DNA of 32,331 nucleotides from an uncultured Collinsella sp. (GTDB lineage Bacteria; Actinomycetota; Coriobacteriia; Coriobacteriales; Coriobacteriaceae): positions 1 to 32,331 of the forward strand of contig CAUFMB010000023.1 of the NCBI GenBank assembly GCA_959026535.1. Direction: 5' to 3'. Positions 16,841-24,988 of the stretch are shown one piece after another. Each line of letters begins with the position of its first letter. Position 1 is the stretch's first letter. Position numbers and translations under genes: made by a program. The notes under the pieces are model-generated. The model was given only the letters and a program-made list of their open reading frames with translations. It did not search any database and was not told where the DNA came from.

Positions 16841-18604
16841 ATGGCAGATTCCACCACCGATTACAACAATCTTGATCCTCTGGGTAACGAGGCGGCGGTT
16901 GTCGATGAGGTCGACGCTGCCGTCTCGGGCGCTCGCAAGAAGCCACGCGCTGTCGATATGGTGCCCGAGGAGCCCGACGCGATGGCACCGGACGAGGAAT
17001 ACCAGCTCACGCCGGCGGGTCGTCGCGAACGCATTGGGCAGATTGTTCGCCTGGTCAAAAAGTACCGCGTGTGGGATAACCTCACGCCGGTTCGTTTGCG
17101 CCGCCTGCTCGAGGAACTCGGCCCCATGTTCGTCAAGATGGGGCAGATTCTGGCCAACCGGTCCGAGATTCTGCCGCAACGCTTTTGCGACGAGCTGCGT
17201 CGTCTGCGCTCCGACGTGGAGCCGGTGCCGTACGAGGTAGTGCTTCGCTGTCTGGAGGAAGAATACGGCCTGCGCCTGGGGGAGATGTTCGATGCGATCG
17301 ATCCCAATCCGCTTGGTAGCGCATCGCTCGCGCAGGTGCACCGCGCTCGTCTGGTGACGGGCGAGGACGTGGCCGTCAAGGTGCAGCGCCCCGGTGCGCA
17401 ACAGGTTATGGCGCAGGACATCGATATCATCCGCTCGGTGGTGCGTATCGTTTCCAAGTTCGTCAACACCGATCAATTCGTTGACCTGCACGGCGTGGTC
17501 GAGGAGCTGTGGACCTCGTTTCGCGAGGAGACCAACTTTTTGGCCGAGGCCAAAAACCTCAACGACTTCTACGAGTTCCATAAGAGCGTTCATGGCGTGA
17601 CGTGCCCTAAATCCTATCTGGACCTGTGCACCGAGCACGTGGTGGTTATGGACTACGTCGACGGCATTTCGATCGCCGATCCTGAACGCTTGGTGGCCGA
17701 GGGCTATGACTTGGAAAAGATCGGTGCCGCAATCGTCGAGGACTACTCGACGCAGGTGCTCGATGACGGCTTTTTCCATGCCGACCCGCATGCGGGAAAC
17801 ATCATCCTCAAGGACGGCATCGTTTACTTTATCGACTTGGGCATGGTCGGACGCATGTCGAGCCACGATCGCGGTATCGTAAAGGACATGATTTTCGCCG
17901 TGGCCGAGGGCGACGTGCCAAAGCTCAAGGATTCGCTCATGCGCTTTGCCGTGACGCGTGGCGATTCGGCCGAGCTCGATCATTCAGCGTTTTTGTCCGA
18001 TCTTGACTTTATCGTGGCTGACTTTGCGGGCCTTGACCTGAAGGATTTGGATATCGGCGAGTTTTTGACCTCGCTGTTAAACCTCGCGCGTAAGAATGAC
18101 GTTGAGCTGCCGAGCGTGGTGACGATGTTCGCGCGCGGCATGGTGACGCTCGAGGGTTTGCTGACCGAGTACATGCCCAACGTCAACATGATCCAGATCA
18201 TCCAAACCCACATTAAAAACGAGACAAGCACCTATGCGCGCGTGCGCGACATGGGGCGCGATCTTGCCGCGAGCAGCTATCGCGCGGCGAAGGGCTCACT
18301 CGAGGCGGCTGAGTACCTGGGGCTGGCTTCGCGCATGCTTACGCGCGGCCAGCTTAAGGTGAACACGCAGATCATGAGCAGCGATAAGGCACTGCGACAG
18401 CTGGGCGGAATTATCGACCGCATGTCGATGGCTATCGTTATCGCCGGCCTGTTTATCGGTTCGTCGGTGGTGTACTACGCACGCATCGAGCCGGTTGTGT
18501 TTGGTATCCCGGTCATTGGCTTTATGGGCTACGTGAGCGCGCTGGTGCTGGCGCTTATGCTGGGCCGCAATATCTGGCTCAACAGTCACGGCGGCAAGCA
18601 CTAG
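16841..18604 (+). CDS. ABC1/UbiB-family atypical kinase
   Basis: 587 residues. Family motifs are in order: KMGQILANRSEILPQRF (KxGQ, near residue 99), the Ala-rich loop GSASLAQVHRARL (near 155), the lysine in VAVKVQRPG (near 177), the catalytic DPHAGNIIL (near 314) and the metal-binding FIDLGMVG (near 332). Two C-terminal membrane helices (about 528-580) place it in the membrane. UbiB/COQ8 proteins are ATP-binding, support isoprenoid-quinone or lipid metabolism and are usually poor protein kinases. Translation probably depends on the phasin-like gene eight bases upstream. A terminator follows at 18656. The true substrate in this organism is unknown. Confidence 0.94.
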   Translation: MADSTTDYNNLDPLGNEAAVVDEVDAAVSGARKKPRAVDMVPEEPDAMAPDEEYQLTPAGRRERIGQIVRLVKKYRVWDNLTPVRLRRLLEELGPMFVKMGQILANRSEILPQRFCDELRRLRSDVEPVPYEVVLRCLEEEYGLRLGEMFDAIDPNPLGSASLAQVHRARLVTGEDVAVKVQRPGAQQVMAQDIDIIRSVVRIVSKFVNTDQFVDLHGVVEELWTSFREETNFLAEAKNLNDFYEFHKSVHGVTCPKSYLDLCTEHVVVMDYVDGISIADPERLVAEGYDLEKIGAAIVEDYSTQVLDDGFFHADPHAGNIILKDGIVYFIDLGMVGRMSSHDRGIVKDMIFAVAEGDVPKLKDSLMRFAVTRGDSAELDHSAFLSDLDFIVADFAGLDLKDLDIGEFLTSLLNLARKNDVELPSVVTMFARGMVTLEGLLTEYMPNVNMIQIIQTHIKNETSTYARVRDMGRDLAASSYRAAKGSLEAAEYLGLASRMLTRGQLKVNTQIMSSDKALRQLGGIIDRMSMAIVIAGLFIGSSVVYYARIEPVVFGIPVIGFMGYVSALVLALMLGRNIWLNSHGGKH

Positions 18605-18655
18605 AGGCTGCGACCGTCGCCGCATTTTCCTATCGCAAACAATAGCTTTTACCTT

Positions 18656-18683
18656 GGGCTTCGCCTGCGTGCGAGGCCCTTTT
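18656..18683 (+). terminator. Rho-independent terminator after the UbiB-family gene
   Basis: A nine-base stem GGGCTTCGC / GCGAGGCCC (one G-T pair) with a six-base loop is followed by TTTT. It separates the kinase transcript from the riboswitch unit. Confidence 0.75.
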
Positions 18684-18710
18684 GCGTGATAGCATATTGA
18701 CGGTTTTAAT
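18682..18710 (+). promoter_or_regulatory. Candidate promoter of the riboswitch unit
   Basis: TTGCGT (18682-18687) and TTTAAT (18705-18710) are separated by 17 bases. This would start transcription just before the cobalamin riboswitch. A second -35-like TTGACG lies at 18697-18702. Confidence 0.45.
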
Positions 18711-18724
18711 CGATGGCCTAGATG

Positions 18725-18890
18725 GTGGTGCGGAGACGCACGAATGCGCGGTTTTCCTGCGCGTTTGGGAGAATCGGGGTGCAAGTCCCCGGCTGTACCA
18801 GTAACCGTAATTCCTCTTGGCTCGGGATGTTTGCGTCGCAGATCGGACGGCGCGCCCGAGTCGTTAAGGTTAAGTCGGATCGCCTCCCAT
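18725..18890 (+). ncRNA. Cobalamin riboswitch
   Basis: The conserved core GGGAGAATCGGGGTGCAAGT starts at 18767 and continues CCCCGGCTGTACCAGTAACC, matching the central part of cobalamin riboswitches (GGTGCAAxTCC... followed by CAGTAA). The downstream B12 box AAGTCGGATCGCCTCCC lies near 18871-18887, and a GC-rich hairpin precedes the core (about 18744-18765). Cobalamin riboswitches repress when adenosylcobalamin or a related corrinoid is abundant. No U-tract terminator is seen between the box and the gene start, so control may act on translation. Exact ends are approximate. Confidence 0.88.
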
Positions 18891-19035
18891 CTTGCATGCG
18901 GCTGCGGCGTATGCCGCCGGTGTGCATAGGGCTCTGGAGGGAAGGGGGACCCCGATGGGGGAACTCGAGCGCAACATGCGCGATGACGTGGGGCAGCTTC
19001 AAGGCAACGCTCCAAGTACAGACAGTAGGAGACAA

Positions 19036-22000
19036 ATGGATATGTTTGAGGACGAGCGTGAGCGCGCCTCGTTGCATCGTCGTGGCGCGATTGCACGCGG
19101 TGTAGCCAAGCGCGGCCTGGTGGCATTCCTGGCCTTCGCGATGGCCTTTGGCACCACGCCGGCTCAACTGTGGGCCGAGGGCGCCGAGGGCATTGCCGAG
19201 GCTGTGGCTCAGACTGCGACGTCGAGTGAGGGCACGGGGGCCACGGACGGTGCTGCCGACCAGGGCAAGGCCGAGGTTTCGGATTCTGGGAGCGCGCCTG
19301 CAGCTAGTGCCGACACAACAGGGGCGGCAACTGGCGACGAAGGCTCGGCGACGGGGGAGAGCCCTGCCACGAGCGAGCAGTCTTCGACGGCATCCGCTGG
19401 CCAAGCAGGATCTGCCGCCGCGACTGCCGTCCAGACAGAGAACCCGACAGAAACCGGCGATGTCGCCAAGAAGCAAGTCGAGGTCTCGTTCTCGATTATC
19501 GGCACCGATGCCGACGGCAAGGCTCAGACCTGGGTGGCACCCACGCAGCTCAAGCTCGACGAGGGCGCGACGGCTGCGGATGCCTTCGTTAAGCTGCAGC
19601 AGAAGACGGGCTTCAAGGCGGATTACGATCCGAACACGGCATACGGTTTCTACCTCAAAAGCATCACATCCCCGAGCGATGGCCGTACGCTTGCCTTCGA
19701 TCCGACGACTTATGCCTTCTGGCAGCTGTTCGTCGACGGTGCGTCTTCCTCGGTTGGCGCGAGCAGCGTTAAGCTCACCCAGGGGCAGAAGGTTGAGTTT
19801 GCCTATACGGCTGGTAGCGCGTCCCCTGTCGTTAAGGACCAGGTTGCCGCAAATGTGACCGTCATTGGTCGCGATGCCCAGGGCAAGACTCAGACTTGGG
19901 TCGATAACGCGCAGTATGTGGTGACGTCCGGCTCGAGCGCGCTTGATCTTACGAAGGTCGCGCTCGAGGCGAATGACATTGACGCCGTTGCTGCGGGCTC
20001 CTTCATTCTGAGCCTTAAGTACAACGGTGTTGAGCTGGGTACGCCGCTTGATTATTCGACCTATTGGCAGCTGTTCATCAACGGCAAGTCGAGCGACTAC
20101 ACGGCAGACAATGTCACCATTCATGCCGGCGATACCGTTACGTGGTTCTACGGCGGCTGGGGCGACCAGCTGCCCTCCGATTCTGTCCATGCTTCTGTTC
20201 AGGTTCTCGGTAAGGACAAGGACGGCAAGCAGCAGGTTTGGGCTTCGACGGGTCAGACGAGTCTCAAGGCAGGCTCCACTGCCAAGGATCTCCTTGAGCA
20301 GGTCGGCCTTACTCTCGATGCTGGCGAATCGTCTTGGGGCTGGTTCCTCAACGGCATTTATTCGCCCTTCGATGGTAAGTCCTATTGTGGCTATGATGCT
20401 GCGACCAATAGCTATTGGCGCTTCTACGTAAATGGCAAGTTCGCCGACGTTGGCGCCGGTGCTTACAAGCTCCAGGAGGGTGACGCCGTCACCTTTATGT
20501 ATGGTGCTGACGCCGATGCCCTCCCCGGTCAGGTGCTTGGATCCGCCGATGTTATCGGTCCCGATGTCAACGGGAACAATACGCGTTGGGGCACGGCAAG
20601 CAATGTTTCTCTGCCCGAAGGCTCCACGGCCCAGAACCTTATTGAGGCAGTTCTGAAGGCCAAGGGCGTTGCGTACAACGGCTCCCAGAGTGGTGAGTAC
20701 TGGTTCCTGAATTCCATTACTTCGCCGTTCGATCACAAGCCGTATGCCTGGGATGCTGCGACCAATAAATATTGGCACCTGTATATCAACGGAGAGCCCT
20801 CCTTACTCTGCGCCAATCAGATTACGCTCAAGAGCGACGATAAGGTTACGCTTGCCTATACCACCGACGATTCGGCCATGCCCGATCCCGACAAGATTGT
20901 CGTGGACCCGAGCGCGACGACCCCTGATTGGGATGCCGAGTGGGCCGGCTACGGCAACGGTGGCAACGGTTCGACCGTAACGGATGCCAAGACGCCTGCG
21001 CAGGCCGCCGGTCTTAAGTGGGCCTTCGATTGGAAGGCCGAGTCTGGTCAGCAGTATGCCAACTGCAGCGAGCCTGTCATCGCTAACGGCTTTGTGTATA
21101 TCGCGACCGAGAACGAGCTCATTAAGATCGATTCGTCCACGGGCAAAAAGGTTGCCTCTGCGCCGCTTGCCTCCAAGGTGAGCTATACTTCTCGTCCGAT
21201 CTATACCAATGGCCTTATCATCGTTCCGCTCAACGGCGGTGCGGTCCAGGCGATTACTGCAGACAAGCTGATCTGCAAGTGGCTGACGCCTGGTTTGACG
21301 GACTTGACGCAGAGCTCCTGCACCGTCGTTTCGGACGGCGAGTACGTCTATGTAGGCTCGGTCGATATTTCGTATGACGAGAATTACAACGCGACCTACG
21401 GCAACGGCTCCTTTGCACGCATTAAGATTGCCACGGGCGAAGTTTCTTGGCAGAACATCGACCCTGCCGAGGGCTATTACTGGACTGGTGCGGCTTTGAC
21501 GGATAAGTATGCCATCGTTCCTACGAGCGCGGGTACGCTTAAGTGCATTGATAAGACGACGGGCGATGTCGTTTCGACCATGAAGCTCGGCGCTGTCGCA
21601 AATGCCGATTGCATTGCCGATCCGTCTAATGGTTCGACCTTCTATCAGATGACACACGACGGAAAGCTTCATGTGATTTCGCTTTCGGCGAAGGGCGTAC
21701 TGAGCGAGCAGAAGACGGTTGATCTGGGCCTTACGAATAATCTGAGCGCCCCCGCGGTGTCTGGTGACAATCTGATTGTCGGCGGACAGACGGCTACTGG
21801 CTCTGCTCTGGTTCTCTATAACCTGAAGATGGGTAAGACCACGATGATCGCTGCTGCCGACGGCAAGGCGCTGCCGGCTGGCCTCAACGGTATTGCTGCT
21901 ACTCCGCTGGTGAGCGTTCAGGGCGGCAAGACCCATGTGTACTTCACCGTTAACAGCGCGGATAGCAAGGATTACGTCAACTACTCTGCTGGTGGTGGCG

Positions 22001-22815
22001 TGTATCGCTATACGCTCGGCGATGCAGAGGCGACGCAGATTTATGATGCGGCTGGCCATTACCAGTACTGTGACTCTCCGGTCATCGCCGATGCATCTGG
22101 CAACCTGTACTACATCAATGATTCGGGCACGCTGTTCAAGCTCGGGGCCGTTGAGTCTTGGACGGTTGCCTTTAATTCCAACGGCGGGTCTGCTTGCGAC
22201 ACTAAGTTTGTTGCTACGGCCGACGGCAAGCTGGTCAAGCCGGCCGATCCGACGCGCGATGGCTACACTTTCGGCGGTTGGTTCACCGATGAGGCTTGCA
22301 CGCAGGCGTATGACTTCAGTACGCCGGTGACGGCCGATCTGACGCTGTATGCCAAGTGGACCAAGAATGCCGTTAACCCTGGCGGCAATGGTGGTTCTGG
22401 CTCCAATGGCGGCAATGGTGGCGCTGGCAACGGTTCCGGTGCTGGCGCTGGCACGGGTTCCGGCTCCGGCACGAAGGGCCAGCAGGCTGGCGGCGCTGTC
22501 GCCCCGGGTCAGAAGCCGGTGATCAAGACGACGGTGTCGACCAAGACCGAGACCAAGGACAACAAGTCCAACAAGAAGGACTCTGATAAGTCCGATAAGA
22601 AAGACGAGAAGAAGTCTGACAAGAAGGACAGCAAGTCCGACAAGAAGTCCGATTCCAAGTCCGATACGGGTGCTGCTTCCACGACCACTGCTAAGAAGTC
22701 CTCTAGTGCTTCCGAGCAGGAGACTGGCACCAATCCGCTCGCCATCGTCGGCGTTGCCGCCGGCGTCATCGGTCTCGCCATCGTCGGCGTGTTCGTGTTC
22801 ACCAAACGTCGGTAG
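19036..22815 (+). CDS. Large surface protein: four DUF4430 repeats, PQQ-like propeller, InlB repeat, C-terminal anchor
   Basis: 1259 residues. A Sec-type signal (GLVAFLAFAMAFGTTPAQLW, about residues 28-47) and a Ser/Thr/Ala-rich linker precede four DUF4430 domains (about 145-265, 268-382, 384-499, 500-616). Each carries a YW..(F/Y).NG core: FWQLFVDG, YWQLFING, YWRFYVNG, YWHLYING. A PQQ-like beta-propeller (about 655-1040), one InlB/Listeria-Bacteroides repeat (about 1042-1112), a Gly- then Lys/Ser/Asp-rich wall-spanning linker and a terminal helix with KRR follow. There is no clear LPxTG motif. ATG 19036 has AGGAG six bases upstream; in-frame ATG 18955 closer to the riboswitch is an alternative. 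DUF4430 resembles the transcobalamin beta domain, and the riboswitch makes corrinoid binding likely, by inference. Confidence 0.9.
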   Translation: MDMFEDERERASLHRRGAIARGVAKRGLVAFLAFAMAFGTTPAQLWAEGAEGIAEAVAQTATSSEGTGATDGAADQGKAEVSDSGSAPAASADTTGAATGDEGSATGESPATSEQSSTASAGQAGSAAATAVQTENPTETGDVAKKQVEVSFSIIGTDADGKAQTWVAPTQLKLDEGATAADAFVKLQQKTGFKADYDPNTAYGFYLKSITSPSDGRTLAFDPTTYAFWQLFVDGASSSVGASSVKLTQGQKVEFAYTAGSASPVVKDQVAANVTVIGRDAQGKTQTWVDNAQYVVTSGSSALDLTKVALEANDIDAVAAGSFILSLKYNGVELGTPLDYSTYWQLFINGKSSDYTADNVTIHAGDTVTWFYGGWGDQLPSDSVHASVQVLGKDKDGKQQVWASTGQTSLKAGSTAKDLLEQVGLTLDAGESSWGWFLNGIYSPFDGKSYCGYDAATNSYWRFYVNGKFADVGAGAYKLQEGDAVTFMYGADADALPGQVLGSADVIGPDVNGNNTRWGTASNVSLPEGSTAQNLIEAVLKAKGVAYNGSQSGEYWFLNSITSPFDHKPYAWDAATNKYWHLYINGEPSLLCANQITLKSDDKVTLAYTTDDSAMPDPDKIVVDPSATTPDWDAEWAGYGNGGNGSTVTDAKTPAQAAGLKWAFDWKAESGQQYANCSEPVIANGFVYIATENELIKIDSSTGKKVASAPLASKVSYTSRPIYTNGLIIVPLNGGAVQAITADKLICKWLTPGLTDLTQSSCTVVSDGEYVYVGSVDISYDENYNATYGNGSFARIKIATGEVSWQNIDPAEGYYWTGAALTDKYAIVPTSAGTLKCIDKTTGDVVSTMKLGAVANADCIADPSNGSTFYQMTHDGKLHVISLSAKGVLSEQKTVDLGLTNNLSAPAVSGDNLIVGGQTATGSALVLYNLKMGKTTMIAAADGKALPAGLNGIAATPLVSVQGGKTHVYFTVNSADSKDYVNYSAGGGVYRYTLGDAEATQIYDAAGHYQYCDSPVIADASGNLYYINDSGTLFKLGAVESWTVAFNSNGGSACDTKFVATADGKLVKPADPTRDGYTFGGWFTDEACTQAYDFSTPVTADLTLYAKWTKNAVNPGGNGGSGSNGGNGGAGNGSGAGAGTGSGSGTKGQQAGGAVAPGQKPVIKTTVSTKTETKDNKSNKKDSDKSDKKDEKKSDKKDSKSDKKSDSKSDTGAASTTTAKKSSSASEQETGTNPLAIVGVAAGVIGLAIVGVFVFTKRR

Positions 22816-22824
22816 GTGAGGGCT

Positions 22825-23727
22825 GTGTCCAATAAATCCAAGGACGCTGACCCTAAGCAACCAGATTCCTCGTTCATTCAGTTCGACGATGCAAAGCAAC
22901 AGGGCGCCGCTTCGGCGGCGTCCGCCCCTCGTCGCAAGGCGCTCCTTGGCGTTCTGACTGCCGCGTGCACCATTCTGATCGTCGTCTCGCTGGGTTTCGT
23001 CCATCCTTCCACAAGCGGTGCCTGGTCCATCGACTGGATCATTCAGACCGTGACGGGGGAGAGCGTCGTCACCAAGGACACCAGGGCGTCTGGCTCGACT
23101 ACGACTTCGGGCGAGGCCAGTTCCGAGGATTCCAAGTCATCGAATGATGCAAAAGACGAGTCCAAGGGTTCGAACGACGGCAAGGACGATTCTGAGTCTT
23201 CGGACAAGGAATCGCATAAAAGCTCGGATAGCAAGAAGTCCGATGGTCAGGGCGGCAAGAAGTCTGGAGATAAATCCGCTGCCCAGAATACGGGAGCCGG
23301 CGTTACTCCCAATGTGTCTGGCGGTGCTTCTTCGGGCGGCGGTCAGTCGTCTGATGGGGCCTCCAGCTCTAATGGCGGAAGCGCTCCCTCGGGCGGACAG
23401 GGCGGCTCGCAGGAGTCCAACTACGTAACGGTGACGGTTTCGGTCACATCGAGCGCTGTGGGCAATCCTGTGTCTTCTGGCGGCACCTTTACCTTTAACG
23501 AAGGCGCCACCGTTTACGATGCCCTGTGCGCGCTGGGCCTTTCTGTCAACGCACACGGCTCATCGTACGGCACGTATGTTTCTGCGATTGGTGGTTTGGC
23601 CGAGAAACAGTACGGCGGCACGAGCGGCTGGATGTATTCCGTCAACGGCACAACGCCCATGACGGCCTGTAGTAACTACGTTCTCTCAAACGGCGACAAC
23701 GTAGTCTGGTATTACGTTACAGACTAG
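22825..23727 (+). CDS. Membrane-anchored DUF4430 protein, partner of the upstream surface protein
   Basis: 300 residues. An uncleaved N-terminal anchor (KALLGVLTAACTILIVVSLG, about residues 38-57) is followed by a long Ser/Asp/Lys/Gly-rich stalk (about 80-195). One C-terminal DUF4430 domain contains the core SGWMYSVNGTTP and ends NGDNVVWYYVTD, with a preceding YDALCALGL strand-helix pattern. The gene starts within ten bases of the previous stop. GTG 22825 follows GGTGAGG, while GTG 22816 directly abuts the stop and is an alternative. A strong terminator follows, so the pair forms one unit under the cobalamin riboswitch. The anchor is at the N-terminus here and at the C-terminus in the partner. 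Ligand binding is inferred. Confidence 0.88.
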   Translation: MSNKSKDADPKQPDSSFIQFDDAKQQGAASAASAPRRKALLGVLTAACTILIVVSLGFVHPSTSGAWSIDWIIQTVTGESVVTKDTRASGSTTTSGEASSEDSKSSNDAKDESKGSNDGKDDSESSDKESHKSSDSKKSDGQGGKKSGDKSAAQNTGAGVTPNVSGGASSGGGQSSDGASSSNGGSAPSGGQGGSQESNYVTVTVSVTSSAVGNPVSSGGTFTFNEGATVYDALCALGLSVNAHGSSYGTYVSAIGGLAEKQYGGTSGWMYSVNGTTPMTACSNYVLSNGDNVVWYYVTD

Positions 23728-23749
23728 AGGCCTCGACATAGCGCGCCAG

Positions 23750-23787
23750 ACGGGCGGTTCGGACCAACATCCGAGCCGCCCGTTTTT
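23750..23787 (+). terminator. Rho-independent terminator of the DUF4430 unit
   Basis: A 14-bp stem ACGGGCGGTTCGGA / TCCGAGCCGCCCGT (one G-T pair) with a six-base loop is followed by five T. Confidence 0.9.
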
Positions 23788-23824
23788 CATGCGAATGGGA
23801 CTGGATCGCCGGGTCTCTCGGCAA

Positions 23825-23861
23825 ACAAAAAAACCGGTTGGAACGGGAATTCCAACCGGTT
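23825..23861 (-). terminator. Rho-independent terminator of the first GtrA gene
   Basis: A 12-bp stem AACCGGTTGGAA / TTCCAACCGGTT is followed on the minus strand by a run of seven T. It lies about 27 bases after the GtrA stop codon. Confidence 0.85.
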
Positions 23862-23887
23862 ATACATTCAAGCAAATAGTGAATCGA

Positions 23888-24295
23888 CTACGACCGTGCG
23901 CCCTCGAGGAAGAAGCGGCGGCTGAAGTAGTTGTACCAGGTGACGAGGAATGTGGCGATGGCCTTCATGGCCTGATAGCCGATGCTCAAAAACGTGACGC
24001 CCACAAACATGTACAGGTCGTTGAGGCCCAGGCCGATCACCGACAGGATGGTGAAGATCGTGAACTCGCGCTTGCGGCTCATGCCTTCGCGGTGGTCGAA
24101 CACGTACTTCATGCTGAGCCAGTAGTTGACCACGACGGACGTGATAAACGAAACCGTGGTGCTCATCAAAAAGTCGAGGTGGAACAGCTCGACGAGCGCA
24201 ATGAGCATGCCCCAGTCGATGCCAAAGGAGATAAGACCCACGACGGCAAACTTGAGGAACTGCTTGGTATGAGGTTGTGCCAGCGCCTTGCGCAC
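23888..24295 (-). CDS. GtrA-family membrane protein
   Basis: 135 residues with four predicted membrane helices (starting QFLKFAVVGLISFGIDWGML). GtrA proteins are small integral membrane proteins often involved in moving lipid-linked sugars across the membrane or in cell-surface glycan synthesis. The second loop has the family pattern NYWLSMKYVFDHREGMSRKR. Start is GTG 24295 with only a weak ribosome-binding site, so translation may be modest. It is separated from the second GtrA gene by 219 bases with a hairpin and a promoter-like sequence, so it is probably its own transcript. The two are clearly paralogous (EGMSR(K/R)REF, LSVIGL, LND), probably an old duplication. Confidence 0.88.
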   Translation of the reverse strand: MRKALAQPHTKQFLKFAVVGLISFGIDWGMLIALVELFHLDFLMSTTVSFITSVVVNYWLSMKYVFDHREGMSRKREFTIFTILSVIGLGLNDLYMFVGVTFLSIGYQAMKAIATFLVTWYNYFSRRFFLEGARS

Positions 24296-24346
24296 GTAAT
24301 CACATCCAATGCGTTGATGAATCGAGCAGAGGATACTTTAGAGCTT

Positions 24347-24375
24347 TTACAAGGGAAACGTAAGGTCTTTGCCAA
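24347..24375 (-). promoter_or_regulatory. Candidate promoter of the first GtrA gene
   Basis: On the minus strand TTGGCA (24375-24370) and TTGTAA (24352-24347) have a 17-base spacer, in an AT-rich stretch about 50 bases before the GTG start. Confidence 0.4.
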
Positions 24376-24448
24376 GAACTATATGAACTCGCCAAATTTT
24401 CAAGAGCTAATCCGCAAACGTTGAAAATTTGCCCGTAAACGAGCGACA

Positions 24449-24488
24449 CCCACGGACGATACTGCGCTGAGTGCGCGTCGTCCGTGGG
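24449..24488 (-). terminator. Hairpin downstream of the second GtrA gene, no U tract
   Basis: An 11-bp stem CCCACGGACGA / TCGTCCGTGGG with an inner GCGC/GCGC stem is located about 27 bases after the GtrA stop. There is no T run on either side, so it may protect the mRNA end rather than terminate by itself. Confidence 0.45.
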
Positions 24489-24514
24489 CGCCGTAATGCT
24501 ACAGGGGTTTCGAG

Positions 24515-24910
24515 CTATTTTGTCTCGTCGCCCTCCAGGAAGATTTTTCGGGTCACAAAGTTGTAGACCATGACAAGCGCGGTGGCACAGATCTTGGCGA
24601 TATTGGCCTCGAGTCCCAGGCCGGCGTTGAGCGCCAGCACGATGCCATCGTTGAGCACCAAACCGATCACGGACAGCACGACAAAGATGATGAACTCGCG
24701 GCGGCGGCTCATGCCTTCCTTGTGCGCAAACACGTATTTCATGCTTGCGAGGTAGTTAAAGATGAGTGAGATGATAAAGCCGCTGGTGTTGGCGATTAGG
24801 ATGTTGAGGCCCAGACCGTAGTGGAGCAGATTCATAATGCCAAAGTCGATAACCGTGGCAATGACACCGACGACGCCAAATTTCATAATCTGCGCAAGGA
24901 GCTTTTGCAT
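24515..24910 (-). CDS. GtrA-family membrane protein, downstream of fbp
   Basis: About 131 residues with four predicted membrane helices (MKFGVVGVIATVIDFGIMNL at the start, then LNYLASMKYVFAHKEGMSRR region with N-Y-L-A-S-M-K-Y). It belongs to the same family and shares clear motif identity with the GtrA gene at 23888. The frame is open to a TTG at 24973. I prefer ATG 24910, which has AAGG eight bases upstream and matches the usual short N-terminus of the family. The longer form would add a basic, amphipathic 21-residue extension. It lies just behind fbp on the same strand and is probably co-transcribed. The lipid-linked substrate is unknown. Confidence 0.85.
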   Translation of the reverse strand: MQKLLAQIMKFGVVGVIATVIDFGIMNLLHYGLGLNILIANTSGFIISLIFNYLASMKYVFAHKEGMSRRREFIIFVVLSVIGLVLNDGIVLALNAGLGLEANIAKICATALVMVYNFVTRKIFLEGDETK

Positions 24911-24988
24911 GGTACCTGCCTTAAGCTGGCGCCGAAGCGCCGCGGGGATGACAAACTTAGCAAGTTTAGCCAATCCCCGCGGGTGGTG

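Noticed and set aside
18718..20778. Second long minus-strand open frame over the riboswitch and first DUF4430 gene
   Set aside because: It runs through the riboswitch and opposite conserved DUF4430 repeats; a shadow frame.
22540..22690. Lys/Ser/Asp-rich repeated codons in the DUF4430 gene
   Set aside because: A low-complexity wall-spanning linker rather than a DNA repeat array or CRISPR; no regular spacers.
22720..22815. LPxTG sorting signal at the end of the large DUF4430 protein
   Set aside because: Only EQETGTNP precedes the terminal helix and KRR; the TG is there but the motif is too degenerate, so a plain membrane anchor is the safer reading.
20803..23004. Long minus-strand open frame opposite the DUF4430 genes
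   Set aside because: Arg- and Ile-rich shadow frame caused by codon bias; no start signal or known domain.
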